From positions 1 to 64,000 of the forward strand of contig NZ_LFND01000009.1 of the NCBI RefSeq assembly GCF_001045465.1: 64,000 nt of DNA, written 5' to 3'. Source of the DNA: Chryseobacterium angstadtii. GTDB lineage: Bacteria; Bacteroidota; Bacteroidia; Flavobacteriales; Weeksellaceae. The position numbers and the translations under genes are program-made. The notes under the pieces were generated by a model. That model saw only the letters and a list, made by a program, of their open reading frames with translations, did not search any database and was not told where the DNA came from. The number at the start of each line of letters is the position of its first letter. Position 1 is the first letter of the stretch. Below, in pieces: positions 25,392 to 34,092 of the stretch.

Positions 25392-26213
25392 ATGAAAACA
25401 GTAATCCCTTCCGAATTATCCCCCGTACAGCTCCAAACGATTATGCAGACCGCCGTGTCTCCGCGTCCGATTGCTCTGGCTTCTACGGTAGATAAAAACG
25501 GAACCAGTAATTTATCGCCATTCAGTTTTTTTAATATGTTCAGTACCGTCCCTCCGATTTTGATTTTCTCACCATCGAGGAGAGTACGGGACAATACAAC
25601 CAAACATACCCTGGAAAATGTTCTGGAAGTCCCGGAAGTCGTTATAGGAACCGTAAACTTTCCTATTGTACAGCAGATTTCTCTAGCATCTACCGAGTAT
25701 GAAACCGGAGTCAACGAATTCATCAAATCCGGTCTCACGATGAAAAACGCGGATCTGGTACAGCCTAAACTGATTGAAGAATGCCCGGTTAACTTTGAAT
25801 GTAAAGTTTTAGAAGTAAAATCTCTGGGAGATCAGGGCGGTGCAGGAAATCTTGTGATCTGTGAAGTTCAGAAAATCCACATCAGGGAAGAATATCTGAA
25901 TGAAGCTGGAAACCTTGACCAGCAAAAACTGGATATGGTAGCCCGATTGGGAGGTAACTGGTATTCCAGAAGCAACGAAAACAGCCTTTTCGAAGTTCCG
26001 AAACCTTTGGTAACAAAAGGAATAGGTTTTGATATCCTGCCGGATTCCATCAAATTAAGCAAGATATTTACAGGAAATGATTTGGGAATGCTTGCCAATA
26101 TAGAAGTGCTTCCTGCCGGAGATTTTCATGCAGATGAAAACGTTCACCTGAATGCTCAGAAATTACTCCTGGAAAGCAAAATTGAAGAAGCCTGGACGCT
26201 TTTAACAATATAA
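25392..26213 (+). CDS. Flavin reductase family protein (FMN-binding split barrel)
   Basis: A 273-residue flavin reductase-like (DIM6/NTAB) protein from ATG 25392 (MKTVIPSELSPVQLQTI). The FMN-binding split-barrel motif is SPRPIALASTVDKNGTSNLS with PPILIFSPSRR. A GTG five codons upstream is possible but less likely. These proteins commonly follow fahA or hppD in Bacteroidota clusters, but their reaction there is not established. It is separated from fahA by a terminator, so it may have its own promoter. Confidence 0.85.
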   Translation: MKTVIPSELSPVQLQTIMQTAVSPRPIALASTVDKNGTSNLSPFSFFNMFSTVPPILIFSPSRRVRDNTTKHTLENVLEVPEVVIGTVNFPIVQQISLASTEYETGVNEFIKSGLTMKNADLVQPKLIEECPVNFECKVLEVKSLGDQGGAGNLVICEVQKIHIREEYLNEAGNLDQQKLDMVARLGGNWYSRSNENSLFEVPKPLVTKGIGFDILPDSIKLSKIFTGNDLGMLANIEVLPAGDFHADENVHLNAQKLLLESKIEEAWTLLTI

Positions 26214-26227
26214 AAATTCCAAAAAAT

Positions 26228-26265
26228 AAAACCAGCCTGCAATCTAAATCAGGCTGGCTTTTATT
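26228..26265 (+). terminator. Rho-independent terminator after the flavin reductase gene
   Basis: CCAGCCTG (26232-26239) and CAGGCTGG (26250-26257) form the stem, followed by CTTTTATTTATTT. Confidence 0.85.
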
Positions 26266-26377
26266 TATTTCTTAACTGTAAAATAGATCCTCTCACCTAT
26301 TCCCCTTCATCAAATCAACAAGTTGATTTCCTCTTTGCTCTCCTAAATAAGGCATCACAATCAATTGAATACCGCCA

Positions 26378-26453
26378 GTCATTGCGAGGATCGAAGTGAC
26401 GAAGCAATCTCAAAAAAGACTTTAGATTACTCCACCTAAAGGTTCATAATGAC
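26378..26453. repeat. REP-type element of the GTCATTGCGAGG..GAAGCAATCTC family
   Basis: GTCATTGCGAGGATCGAAG at 26378 leads into GACGAAGCAATCTC ending at 26411. This is a word order found in dispersed repeats of many bacteria. A decayed inverted half follows at 26424-26453 (AGATTACTCC ... CATAATGAC), giving a BIME-like arrangement. It lies in the gap between the flavin reductase and lipoprotein genes. Confidence 0.75.
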
Positions 26454-26476
26454 AAATAGGTTTTACAGTTTAAATT

Positions 26477-26986
26477 TTACTTAGACTTTAAAGCATCAGT
26501 AACCGTAATTTTTCCTTTTTCAGCAAAATCCGTTACTTTCCCGTTCTTATCAATAGACACATTCAAATTGTCATTTTTGGAGTCATAAAAAATAGAGGTA
26601 GAATATCCCGGGCAGTCGTGCTGCTTACATCCTGTTACTTTATAAATCCCGTTTTCAGATACAATCGGAGATTCTACGTTGAAATTTTTCAGCATTTCAT
26701 CATATTGTGCTCCGGCAAGTTTTTTAACCCTGTCTGCAAAACTTTTATCTTCAAAAAGTTTAATATCATGAGGATATTTTCCTTCATTTTTAGTGATGAT
26801 ATTATCTGTTGAGGCGGTTGCCAGTGTTGAAGTAGCAGAATCTGTTTTTGGTGCTGCTGTGGAATCCTGAGTTACGGTTGTTAAAGAATCCGTAGCAGTA
26901 GTTGTTCCATCAGTTTTGGCTTCTTTTTTACATGAAGTCAGGGCAAGTAGTGAGAACGCAAAAGCGCTTACGATCATTTTTTTCAT
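26477..26986 (-). CDS. Hypothetical lipoprotein
   Basis: A 169-residue protein with a lipoprotein signal: hydrophobic core, then the lipobox LTSC with Cys19 followed by KKEAK. A Thr/Ser/Ala-rich linker (about residues 25-65) precedes a small folded domain of about 100 residues with a Cys pair in GCKQHDCPGY. No family recognised. The lipid anchor places it at the inner or outer membrane. Confidence 0.8.
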   Translation of the reverse strand: MKKMIVSAFAFSLLALTSCKKEAKTDGTTTATDSLTTVTQDSTAAPKTDSATSTLATASTDNIITKNEGKYPHDIKLFEDKSFADRVKKLAGAQYDEMLKNFNVESPIVSENGIYKVTGCKQHDCPGYSTSIFYDSKNDNLNVSIDKNGKVTDFAEKGKITVTDALKSK

Positions 26987-27050
26987 AATAATTTATTGAA
27001 GTGATTAATAATTGCAACACCAACATCCAAATTTCATTCCAAGATGAAGG

Positions 27051-27893
27051 CTATTTCATATTTTTATTAATAAAATCAATGCATTTTTCTGTTACAATAT
27101 TCAGGTATTCCGGAAGCTCATTTCCGGTCCATGGCTCTTTTGATCCGAAGGTATGATCCGCTCCTTCCACCAGGAACAGTTCTGAGTTTGGGTTTAAGAT
27201 ATGAAGATGTTCGGCACTCTTTGCACTCACGCTTTCATCATGGGTTCCGTGAACAATCAGTACATAGGCTTTAGCCATTTCTGTGGCTCTTTCCACATCA
27301 AAACGATGCACATTATTTTGAAAATCTTCATAGAACTGGTAATAGTGAGGCATTTCCTGCTTGGTTCTTCCATTCAATACATAATAGACGCCTTCTTTTT
27401 TCCAGTGTTCCAGAGCTTCTTCTTTTGGAAACCGTTCCAGAGTATCTACACTGGCCAGGGTGATCAGTCCATTGATTCTTTCATCTTCGAAGGTCTTTAT
27501 AATAGATATTCCTCCTCCTCTGCTGTGTCCGACCAAAATAATTTTCTGATCATCCACATGAGGATCTTTTACGAAATGATCAATTACAACACCCAGATCA
27601 GAAAGTTCTTTTGAATAATTATTATGTCCGAAAGCCTCCAGATCTCCGAAATTGTGAGGATCTTCCACGGTGGTTCCGTTATGAGAAGAATTGAACTTCA
27701 CAAAAAAGAAACCTGCTTCTGCAAATTTCTCTCCCATCAGATTCCATGCTCCCCAGTCTTTGTACCCTTTATACCCGTGAACAAAAATCACAAGCGGTAA
27801 TTTTTCATCAGTTTCCGGATAAAATGCGTCTGCCAGAAAATTCCTTGTTTCCGAATTATTCAGCTTTATATTACAATCTCTTATCAATTTCAT
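27051..27893 (-). CDS. Alpha/beta hydrolase (dienelactone-hydrolase-like)
   Basis: A 280-residue cytosolic alpha/beta hydrolase. The nucleophile elbow GHSRGG (ILVGHSRGGGISI), a C-terminal catalytic His in GADHTFGSKEP, and the oxyanion segment FVHGYKGYKDWGAWN are clear. It resembles the YqjL/dienelactone group. It is divergent from the SGNH hydrolase gene (73 bp apart). Substrate unknown. Confidence 0.88.
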   Translation of the reverse strand: MKLIRDCNIKLNNSETRNFLADAFYPETDEKLPLVIFVHGYKGYKDWGAWNLMGEKFAEAGFFFVKFNSSHNGTTVEDPHNFGDLEAFGHNNYSKELSDLGVVIDHFVKDPHVDDQKIILVGHSRGGGISIIKTFEDERINGLITLASVDTLERFPKEEALEHWKKEGVYYVLNGRTKQEMPHYYQFYEDFQNNVHRFDVERATEMAKAYVLIVHGTHDESVSAKSAEHLHILNPNSELFLVEGADHTFGSKEPWTGNELPEYLNIVTEKCIDFINKNMK

Positions 27894-27965
27894 AAAATAA
27901 AATAGTTTTATTTACTTCCTTTTAAATTAAACTTATATTTGTGATATCCACTTTAATTTAAATAT

Positions 27966-29222
27966 ATGAAAAAAACACTACTCCTTTTATTTTTAATTTC
28001 ATTTTCACTCGGTTTCGGACAGATTACCAAAAATGTTTTTTTTGTTGGGAACAGCTATACCTACACCAATAATCTCCCTGAATTAGTGAAAAATATTGCT
28101 GCTTCTACAGGTGATATTTTAACTTATCAAACTCATGCAGAAGGTGGAGCGAGACTGAAGCAACATGCAGCTAATCCATTGGTAACCACAACAATAAACC
28201 AAGGAAACTGGGATTATGTTGTACTTCAGGAACAGAGCCAGATTCCGTCTTTTCCTGATACGTTTGTTCAGACAGAAATGCATCCGTATGCAAAGCAGCT
28301 TGCTGAACTTATCAAAAATTCCAATTCCTGTGGAAATCCCATGTTCTTCATGACCTGGGGCTATAAATCCGGTGATGCTACCAACTGTGCCAACGGAAAC
28401 ACAGCTGTGTGTACTTATGAAGGCATGGATGATCTTACGTATAACCGGTATATGGATATGGCTCTGCTTAATGAAAGTCTGGTTTCTCCGGTCGGAAAAG
28501 TCTGGAGAATGATCAGACAGCAGCATGCTGCCATGGATCTGTACTCCGCTGACGGATCACATCCCAGCTATATAGGTTCGATGGCTGCTGCCTATACTAT
28601 CTATACTATTTTATTCAAAAAAGATCCTGAAATGGCTTCTTTCAACGGAAATTTAACCATCACAGAAGCCCAGGCTATAAAAAGTATTGTAAAAAATACG
28701 GTATTCGACAATCTGAATACTTGGCTTGTGGGAGCTAATGATGTTGCCAGCAGGTTTACCCACCAGATCACAGGAAATTCTACGGTTGAATTCACAAATC
28801 AAACCCAGAATGCCACTACTTTTTCATGGAATTTCGGAGACGGAAATACCTCAACTCTACAAAATCCAACGCACACTTACACTGCATCAGGAAGCTACGA
28901 AGTAAGTCTTACCACCAATGCATGCGGAACTAATTCCACCAAAACAAAATCTGTAACCATCAGCAGCCTTGGAACAAAAGAAGAGCCAATTAATCAAATT
29001 CAGCTCTATCCGAATCCTGTTCAGGATGCTATTCATATTATTACTGATCAAAAGTTATCCGCTACTTCTTTAACCGATGCCTCCGGACGTACAGTCATTT
29101 TTCAACTTGAAAAAACAGAATCAGGCTACACACTTCCTATGCATCATCTGTCTGACGGAGTTTATTTTCTGAAATATAAAACAGGAGAAAAGGATTACAC
29201 TCAAAAAATTATCAAAAAATAA
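27966..29222 (+). CDS. SGNH-like hydrolase with PKD domain and type IX secretion tail
   Basis: A 418-residue secreted protein: signal peptide at residues 1-19, an SGNH-type catalytic domain with Ser30 in VGNSYTYTNNLP and Asp196/His199 in ADGSHPSYIGS, one PKD domain around residues 270-335 (WNFGDGNTST, PTHTYTASGSYEV), and a C-terminal type A sorting domain (LYPNPVQDAIHI to DYTQKIIKK). It is therefore predicted to be exported by the T9SS and attached to or released from the surface. The SGNH reaction is esterase or lipase-like; substrate unknown. Confidence 0.88.
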   Translation: MKKTLLLLFLISFSLGFGQITKNVFFVGNSYTYTNNLPELVKNIAASTGDILTYQTHAEGGARLKQHAANPLVTTTINQGNWDYVVLQEQSQIPSFPDTFVQTEMHPYAKQLAELIKNSNSCGNPMFFMTWGYKSGDATNCANGNTAVCTYEGMDDLTYNRYMDMALLNESLVSPVGKVWRMIRQQHAAMDLYSADGSHPSYIGSMAAAYTIYTILFKKDPEMASFNGNLTITEAQAIKSIVKNTVFDNLNTWLVGANDVASRFTHQITGNSTVEFTNQTQNATTFSWNFGDGNTSTLQNPTHTYTASGSYEVSLTTNACGTNSTKTKSVTISSLGTKEEPINQIQLYPNPVQDAIHIITDQKLSATSLTDASGRTVIFQLEKTESGYTLPMHHLSDGVYFLKYKTGEKDYTQKIIKK

Positions 29223-29237
29223 CCTTAATTTTGCGGT

Positions 29238-30011
29238 ATGCTGGATTTAAGAACAGTAACCGTGACGCGTTACATCCTACCCCTGAGAGAAGGCGGATCT
29301 CTTCCTGCTTTGGCGGAAGCTGATGATGATTTTAAATATGTACTGAAATTCCGTGGCGCCGGCCATGGCGTAAAAATGCTCATTTCTGAACTTTTGGGCG
29401 GCAAAATCACCGAGGCATTGGGACTGAGAATTCCCGAGCTGGTATTTGTGAACCTGGATGTAGATTTCGGAAGAACGGAAGCAGATGAGGAAATCCAGGA
29501 CTTACTGAAATTTTCAGAAGGGCTGAATCTGGGGCTTCATTATCTTTCAGGCTCTATCACCTACGATCCGGGCGTAAAAGTTGATCCTCTTCTGGCTTCA
29601 AAGATCGTATGGCTGGATGCATTCATCACCAATATAGACCGTACTTTCAGAAACACCAATCTTCTGATGTGGCATAAAGAACTGTGGGTAATTGACAACG
29701 GAGCTTCTTTTTATTTCCATCATTCATGGCAGAATTTTGATACGGCGGCAAAAACTCCTTTCAAATATGTGAAAGATCACGTGCTGCTTCCGAAAGCAAA
29801 AATGCTGGATGAAGCGGACCGGTTTGCTCATGAAGTACTGAACGATACTCTTTTCAGAGAGATGGTCAATTTAATTCCTGAAGACTGGCTTCAATGGGAT
29901 GATGCTGATGAACCCCCTGAAGAGATCCGTGAAATTTACTTTCAGTTCCTGAAAACACGATTAGAAAATTCTCAAATCTTTGTAAACGAAGCTAAAAATG
30001 CAAGAGGATAA
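29238..30011 (+). CDS. HipA-family kinase (compact form)
   Basis: A 257-residue HipA-like kinase. ATP-binding and catalytic features are visible: Lys37 in YVLKFRG, the catalytic loop at 127-141 (DAFITNIDRTFRNTN, with Asp134 and Asn139/141) and the metal-binding DNG at 153-155. It is much shorter than E. coli HipA (440) and lacks its N-terminal lobe. The DUF3037 gene overlaps it by 14 bp. A -7-like TAATTTTG ends 5 bp before the ATG, which could give a leaderless message. Role as toxin is inference. Confidence 0.85.
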   Translation: MLDLRTVTVTRYILPLREGGSLPALAEADDDFKYVLKFRGAGHGVKMLISELLGGKITEALGLRIPELVFVNLDVDFGRTEADEEIQDLLKFSEGLNLGLHYLSGSITYDPGVKVDPLLASKIVWLDAFITNIDRTFRNTNLLMWHKELWVIDNGASFYFHHSWQNFDTAAKTPFKYVKDHVLLPKAKMLDEADRFAHEVLNDTLFREMVNLIPEDWLQWDDADEPPEEIREIYFQFLKTRLENSQIFVNEAKNARG

Positions 30012-30381
30012 AATATACGAATACGCTGTAATACGCCTGGTGCCGAAAGTTGAAAGAGAAGAATTTTTCAACATCGGGCTTGTGATGTTCTCCAAAAAAG
30101 AGAAGTTTATCCGTGTAGAATTTTATTTATGCCCTGATAAATTCAAATTAATGCACAGTAAGCTGGATTATGATGATGTGATCCAGAATCTGGAAAGCTT
30201 CCGGAAAATTGCAAACGGTGATAAAGAAGGAGGCCCCATTGCCCTGATGGAAATTCCTGAACGTTTCCGCTGGCTTACAGCTGTCAGAAGTTCTTCTGTT
30301 CAGACCTCAAGACCTCATCCGGGGAAATCCAAAGATCTGGAAAAGACATTTGATAAACTTTTTGAGGAATTAGTAAAGTAA
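29998..30381 (+). CDS. DUF3037 family protein
   Basis: A 127-residue DUF3037 protein (IYEYAVIRLVPKVEREEFFN, NIGLVMFSKKEKFIRVEFYL). The frame overlaps the end of the HipA-like kinase by 14 bp, so translation is likely coupled. This pairing recurs in many genomes and implies a joint function. No HTH antitoxin is adjacent, so if this is a toxin-antitoxin-like unit the DUF3037 protein would be the candidate partner. Function otherwise unknown. Confidence 0.85.
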   Translation: MQEDKIYEYAVIRLVPKVEREEFFNIGLVMFSKKEKFIRVEFYLCPDKFKLMHSKLDYDDVIQNLESFRKIANGDKEGGPIALMEIPERFRWLTAVRSSSVQTSRPHPGKSKDLEKTFDKLFEELVK

Positions 30382-30603
30382 CATGCTCTCAAAAAAAAAT
30401 TATATACATCTACAATCCAAAAACACACAACAACCTTATAATCAATGTTATAAATTACAAAATCAAGCATAATAATTAAAATTTGCTAGATTGATATACA
30501 TATCATCATTTTTTATATCTAAAATAATTAACTTGGCTTTTGTTTAAATTATTCTTAACAAAATATCCAATATTTTTAATTATTCACTCTAAAAACCGAT
30601 GAT

Positions 30604-32445
30604 ATGGATTTTCTGGATAACACTAATGCTTTAACTCTGATATTCGTATCGGTGCTGATATTTGCAATTGCCTATCGTTTTTATGGTATTTTCATCGCCA
30701 ATAAAGTACTTCGGCTTAATGATAAAAACACAACTCCTGCCGTAGAATTTGCCGATGGTAAAGATTATGTAGCAACGAACAAAAATGTACTCTTCGGGCA
30801 TCATTTTGCCGCTATTGCTGCTGCGGGTCCTTTGGTAGGTCCTGTTCTTGCCGCTCAGTTCGGCTATCTTCCCGGAGCATTATGGATTCTCATAGGATGC
30901 GTACTCGGAGGTGGTGTACACGATATGGTGGTTCTGTTTGCTTCCGTACGACATAAAGGGCAGAGTTTAGCAACTATTGCTTCTAAGGAAATCGGAAAAG
31001 CGACCGGAACCGTTGCAGGTTTTGCCATTTTATTCATCCTTATTCTTACGCTGGCGGGTTTATCACTGGCCTGTATCAATGCGATGCATGAAGCTTCCTG
31101 GTCTCTGTTTACCGTAGTGATTACCATGCCTATTGCAGTGATTATGGGACTGATTATGAGATACAGAAAAAACAGCGTGCTTTTCGCCAGCATTTTAGGC
31201 GGAATCCTTTTAGTAGCCGGAATTATCGGCGGACACAGTCTGATGCAGAACGAAACCATGAACAACCTGTTTACCTGGGATATAAAAACCATCTCGATTG
31301 CCATTCCGCTTTATGGTTTTCTGGCTTCCGTACTTCCTGTCTGGCTTCTTCTGGTACCGAGAGATTATCTTTCTACTTACTTAAAAATAGGAACCATCAT
31401 TATGCTTGCCGTAGGGGTTATTGTTATTCACCCGACTATACAGATGCCTGCCCTTACTGATTTTGTAAAAGGAGGCGGTCCCGTGATAGGCGGTCCTGTA
31501 CTTCCGTTTATCTTCATTGTAATAGCCTGCGGAGCGATTTCCGGTTTCCATGCCGTAATTGCAACAGGAACAACTCCTAAAATGCTTAACAAAGAAAAAG
31601 AAATCCTTTTTGTAGGGTATGGAGCGATGCTGGTGGAAGGCTTTGTTGCTTTAATGGCTTTAATTGCAGCCTGTACACTAATGCCCGGCGATTATTTTGC
31701 GATCAACACTCCTAAAGAATCTTATGATGCCTTCCTGGCAGCACATCCGTCTCTGCATGGTGTAGACATTGATTATTACTCTCAAAAAATAGGCATAGAG
31801 CTTCATGGAAGAACCGGCGGAGCTGTATCGCTGGCCGTAGGAATGGCTCATATTTTCAATAAAATCCCATACATGGATCAACTCACCGCTTATTGGTATA
31901 ATTTTGCCATCATGTTTGAGGCCGTATTCATCCTTACCGCCATTGATGCGGGAACAAGAGTGGGAAGGTTCTTTTTACAGGAAATGCTGGGATCTGTTAT
32001 TCCAAAATTCAATGATAAAAACTGGATTCCGGGAATTATTATCAGCAGCCTCTTATTTACTTTCGCTTGGGGATATCTCGTATTCACAGGAAATGTAAGC
32101 AGTATATGGCCGCTCTTCGGGATCAGTAACCAGCTGTTGGCAGCCTGCGGACTTATTGTCTGTACAACGATGCTCATCCGGATGAACAGAGGAAAATATG
32201 CTTTATGTTCGGCTATTCCGGGAGTTTTCATGGCCGGAATTACGTTCTGGGCAGGTTATATTCAGGTCACGGCCATCTATCTTCCCAAAGAACAGTATCT
32301 CCTGGCGGCCCTGGCGGTAACAGCCATGGTTCTGATGCTTGTGGTATTTATTGGAGCTTTTATGAAATGGTATCAGCTTCTGAAGATCAAAACCACAGAG
32401 ATAGACTATTATGGTGAACCTGTAAAAGAACTGGTGGAAAGATAG
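30604..32445 (+). CDS. cstA: Carbon starvation protein CstA, peptide/pyruvate transporter family
   Basis: A 613-residue integral membrane protein of the CstA family with about 16 hydrophobic helices. Family segments include HFAAIAAAGPLVGPVLAAQF, the GGVHDMVVLFASVRHKGQS loop and SGFHAVIATGTTPKM. Family members import pyruvate or peptides. It has a 220-bp upstream region with a perfect dyad TGATATACATATCA at 30492-30505, which could be an operator or the end of the upstream unit. Confidence 0.92.
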   Translation: MDFLDNTNALTLIFVSVLIFAIAYRFYGIFIANKVLRLNDKNTTPAVEFADGKDYVATNKNVLFGHHFAAIAAAGPLVGPVLAAQFGYLPGALWILIGCVLGGGVHDMVVLFASVRHKGQSLATIASKEIGKATGTVAGFAILFILILTLAGLSLACINAMHEASWSLFTVVITMPIAVIMGLIMRYRKNSVLFASILGGILLVAGIIGGHSLMQNETMNNLFTWDIKTISIAIPLYGFLASVLPVWLLLVPRDYLSTYLKIGTIIMLAVGVIVIHPTIQMPALTDFVKGGGPVIGGPVLPFIFIVIACGAISGFHAVIATGTTPKMLNKEKEILFVGYGAMLVEGFVALMALIAACTLMPGDYFAINTPKESYDAFLAAHPSLHGVDIDYYSQKIGIELHGRTGGAVSLAVGMAHIFNKIPYMDQLTAYWYNFAIMFEAVFILTAIDAGTRVGRFFLQEMLGSVIPKFNDKNWIPGIIISSLLFTFAWGYLVFTGNVSSIWPLFGISNQLLAACGLIVCTTMLIRMNRGKYALCSAIPGVFMAGITFWAGYIQVTAIYLPKEQYLLAALAVTAMVLMLVVFIGAFMKWYQLLKIKTTEIDYYGEPVKELVER

Positions 32446-32477
32446 AGAACACATCTTCAAAATCCGTTGGGTGTTTT

Positions 32478-32508
32478 TTTGCCTGCTGTGATAATTTTTA
32501 TACATTTG
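32478..32508 (+). promoter_or_regulatory. Thiamine operon promoter
   Basis: TTTG (32478-32481), 19-bp spacer and TACATTTG (32501-32508) match the flavobacterial consensus exactly. Transcription would begin about 32512-32515, at the first bases of the riboswitch. Confidence 0.8.
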
Positions 32509-32612
32509 TTTTGCTTTAGGGGTATTCTGAAAAAGAATTGAGAGAGTCCCTTCGAACCTGATACGGCTTACACCGACGTAGGGAAAAGCAAAACTACATT
32601 ACGAATAATGTA
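32508..32612 (+). ncRNA. TPP (thi-box) riboswitch with candidate terminator platform
   Basis: The aptamer shows TTAGGGGTA, GAGAGAGTCCC and TTCGAACCTGATACGG, then CCGACGTAGGGAAAAGC, the conserved TPP-sensing core in order. The ends pair as P1: GTTTTGCTTT (32508-32517) with AAAGCAAAAC (32585-32594). A hairpin TACATTA-CGAA-TAATGTA (32595-32612) followed by CCTTTTGTTTTGG may be the expression platform. The P1 3' side CAAAAC could also pair with GTTTTG at 32619-32624, a possible switch. It controls thiM-thiE-thiD-tenA. Confidence 0.92.
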
Positions 32613-32653
32613 CCTTTTGTTTTGGATTTTTCCTGAAGCTATTTTTATTTTAA

Positions 32654-33460
32654 ATGATAACAATGGAAAATATTCTTTGGGAACAGGTACAGCTTGTCCG
32701 GCAAAAATCTCCCCTGGTTCATAATATCACCAATTATGTGGTGATGAATAATACAGCTAATGCTCTTTTGGCAGCAGGAGCTTCTCCGATCATGGCGCAC
32801 GCAAAACCCGAAATCACGGAAATGATTGGGATTGCCCATTCTGTGGTGATTAATATTGGTACACTGGATGAATACTGGTCGGAATCTATGATTATGGCAG
32901 CTGAAACCGCCCATTCAGTGAAAAAACCATGGATTTTAGATCCTGTGGGAGCAGGCGCAACTTCTTTCCGCAATGAAGTCTTAAACCAACTCTTACCCTA
33001 TAACCCGACGGTGATCAGAGGAAATGCTTCTGAAATTATGGCGTTGGCTAAGGCCAATACAACCGCTACAAAAGGAGTTGACAGTACTGCGGAAAGTAAC
33101 GAAGCCATTGATGCTGCGCGTTATCTTGTCAACCAGTACAATACCATAGTCTGTATCTCCGGTGAAACTGATATTATTCTGGATACTCATCAGGAAATTT
33201 CTATTAAAAACGGACATCCGCTGATGACGAAAGTGACAGGTCTCGGATGTTCTGCCACTGCACTAGTCGGGGCTTTTATCGGGGTTTCCGAAGATAAAAC
33301 AATAGCTGTAGCTGCTGCAATGGCTTTAATGGGTATTGCCGGGGAATTAGCGGCTGAAGAAAGTAAAGGACCGGGAAGTCTTCAGGTCAATCTTATTGAT
33401 AAGCTGTACACAATGACGGAACAGGAATTCATCAACCGTTTAAAGATTGAACGAAAATGA
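32654..33460 (+). CDS. thiM: Hydroxyethylthiazole kinase
   Basis: A 268-residue thiazole kinase (ribokinase-like fold) phosphorylating 4-methyl-5-hydroxyethylthiazole in thiamine salvage. Family motifs: HNITNYVVMNNTANALLAAG, AKPEITEM, LDPVGAGATSFRN and the catalytic TKVTGLGCSATALVGAF near the C-terminus with its Cys. ATG 32654 is used; a second ATG at 32663 is also possible. First gene behind the TPP riboswitch; its stop overlaps thiE (ATGA). Confidence 0.95.
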   Translation: MITMENILWEQVQLVRQKSPLVHNITNYVVMNNTANALLAAGASPIMAHAKPEITEMIGIAHSVVINIGTLDEYWSESMIMAAETAHSVKKPWILDPVGAGATSFRNEVLNQLLPYNPTVIRGNASEIMALAKANTTATKGVDSTAESNEAIDAARYLVNQYNTIVCISGETDIILDTHQEISIKNGHPLMTKVTGLGCSATALVGAFIGVSEDKTIAVAAAMALMGIAGELAAEESKGPGSLQVNLIDKLYTMTEQEFINRLKIERK

Positions 33461-34092
33461 TCCTGAATTCTTTTCCCTACAAACTTTATCTCGTTATTTC
33501 CGAAGCTGACTGTATGGGCCGAAACTTCCTGCAGGTGGCTGAACAGGCTATCCTGGGAGGAGTCGATGTGATTCAGCTGAGAGAAAAAAACAGCAGTACG
33601 GAATCCTTCCTTCAAAAAGCTCAGAAACTTATTGAAATTACCGATAAGCATTCTATCCCGTTGATCATTAACGATAATGTAGAGGTTGCAGAACATGTAA
33701 ATGCAGCAGGCATTCACGTGGGTAACACTGATGCTCCACCCGATTTTCTAAGACAGCGGCCTCTTCTTCATCAAAAAATCATCGGCTACTCTATTGAATA
33801 TCTTTCCCAGCTTGATAATGAGCAAACATTGGTTTCCGATTATCTTGGCATCAGCCCCGTATTCAGAACCGACACGAAAACAGATACCATAACGGAATGG
33901 GGACTTGAAGGTATAAAAACAATCAGACAGCTTACAGAAAAGCCTTTGGTAGCTATAGGACATATTCATAATGGAAACGCAAGAGAAGTCATTGATGCAG
34001 GAGCCGATTGTCTTGCCGTCGTCTCTGCCATCTGTAGTGCTCAGGATCCTCAAAAAGCTGCCTATCAATTAAAAAATGAAATTTTAAAATGA
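33457..34092 (+). CDS. thiE: Thiamine-phosphate synthase
   Basis: A 211-residue ThiE joining the pyrimidine pyrophosphate to thiazole phosphate. TIM-barrel motifs: GGVDVIQLREKN, IPLIINDNVEVAEHVNAAGI, HVGNTDAPP and a phosphate-binding GADCLAVVSAI. It lacks any fused domain. It overlaps thiM by 4 bp and thiD by 4 bp, so the three are translationally coupled. Confidence 0.93.
   Translation: MILNSFPYKLYLVISEADCMGRNFLQVAEQAILGGVDVIQLREKNSSTESFLQKAQKLIEITDKHSIPLIINDNVEVAEHVNAAGIHVGNTDAPPDFLRQRPLLHQKIIGYSIEYLSQLDNEQTLVSDYLGISPVFRTDTKTDTITEWGLEGIKTIRQLTEKPLVAIGHIHNGNAREVIDAGADCLAVVSAICSAQDPQKAAYQLKNEILK

Noticed and set aside
30382..30603. Riboswitch before cstA
   Set aside because: Only an AT-rich leader with one small dyad (30492-30505) is present; no known aptamer core can be seen.
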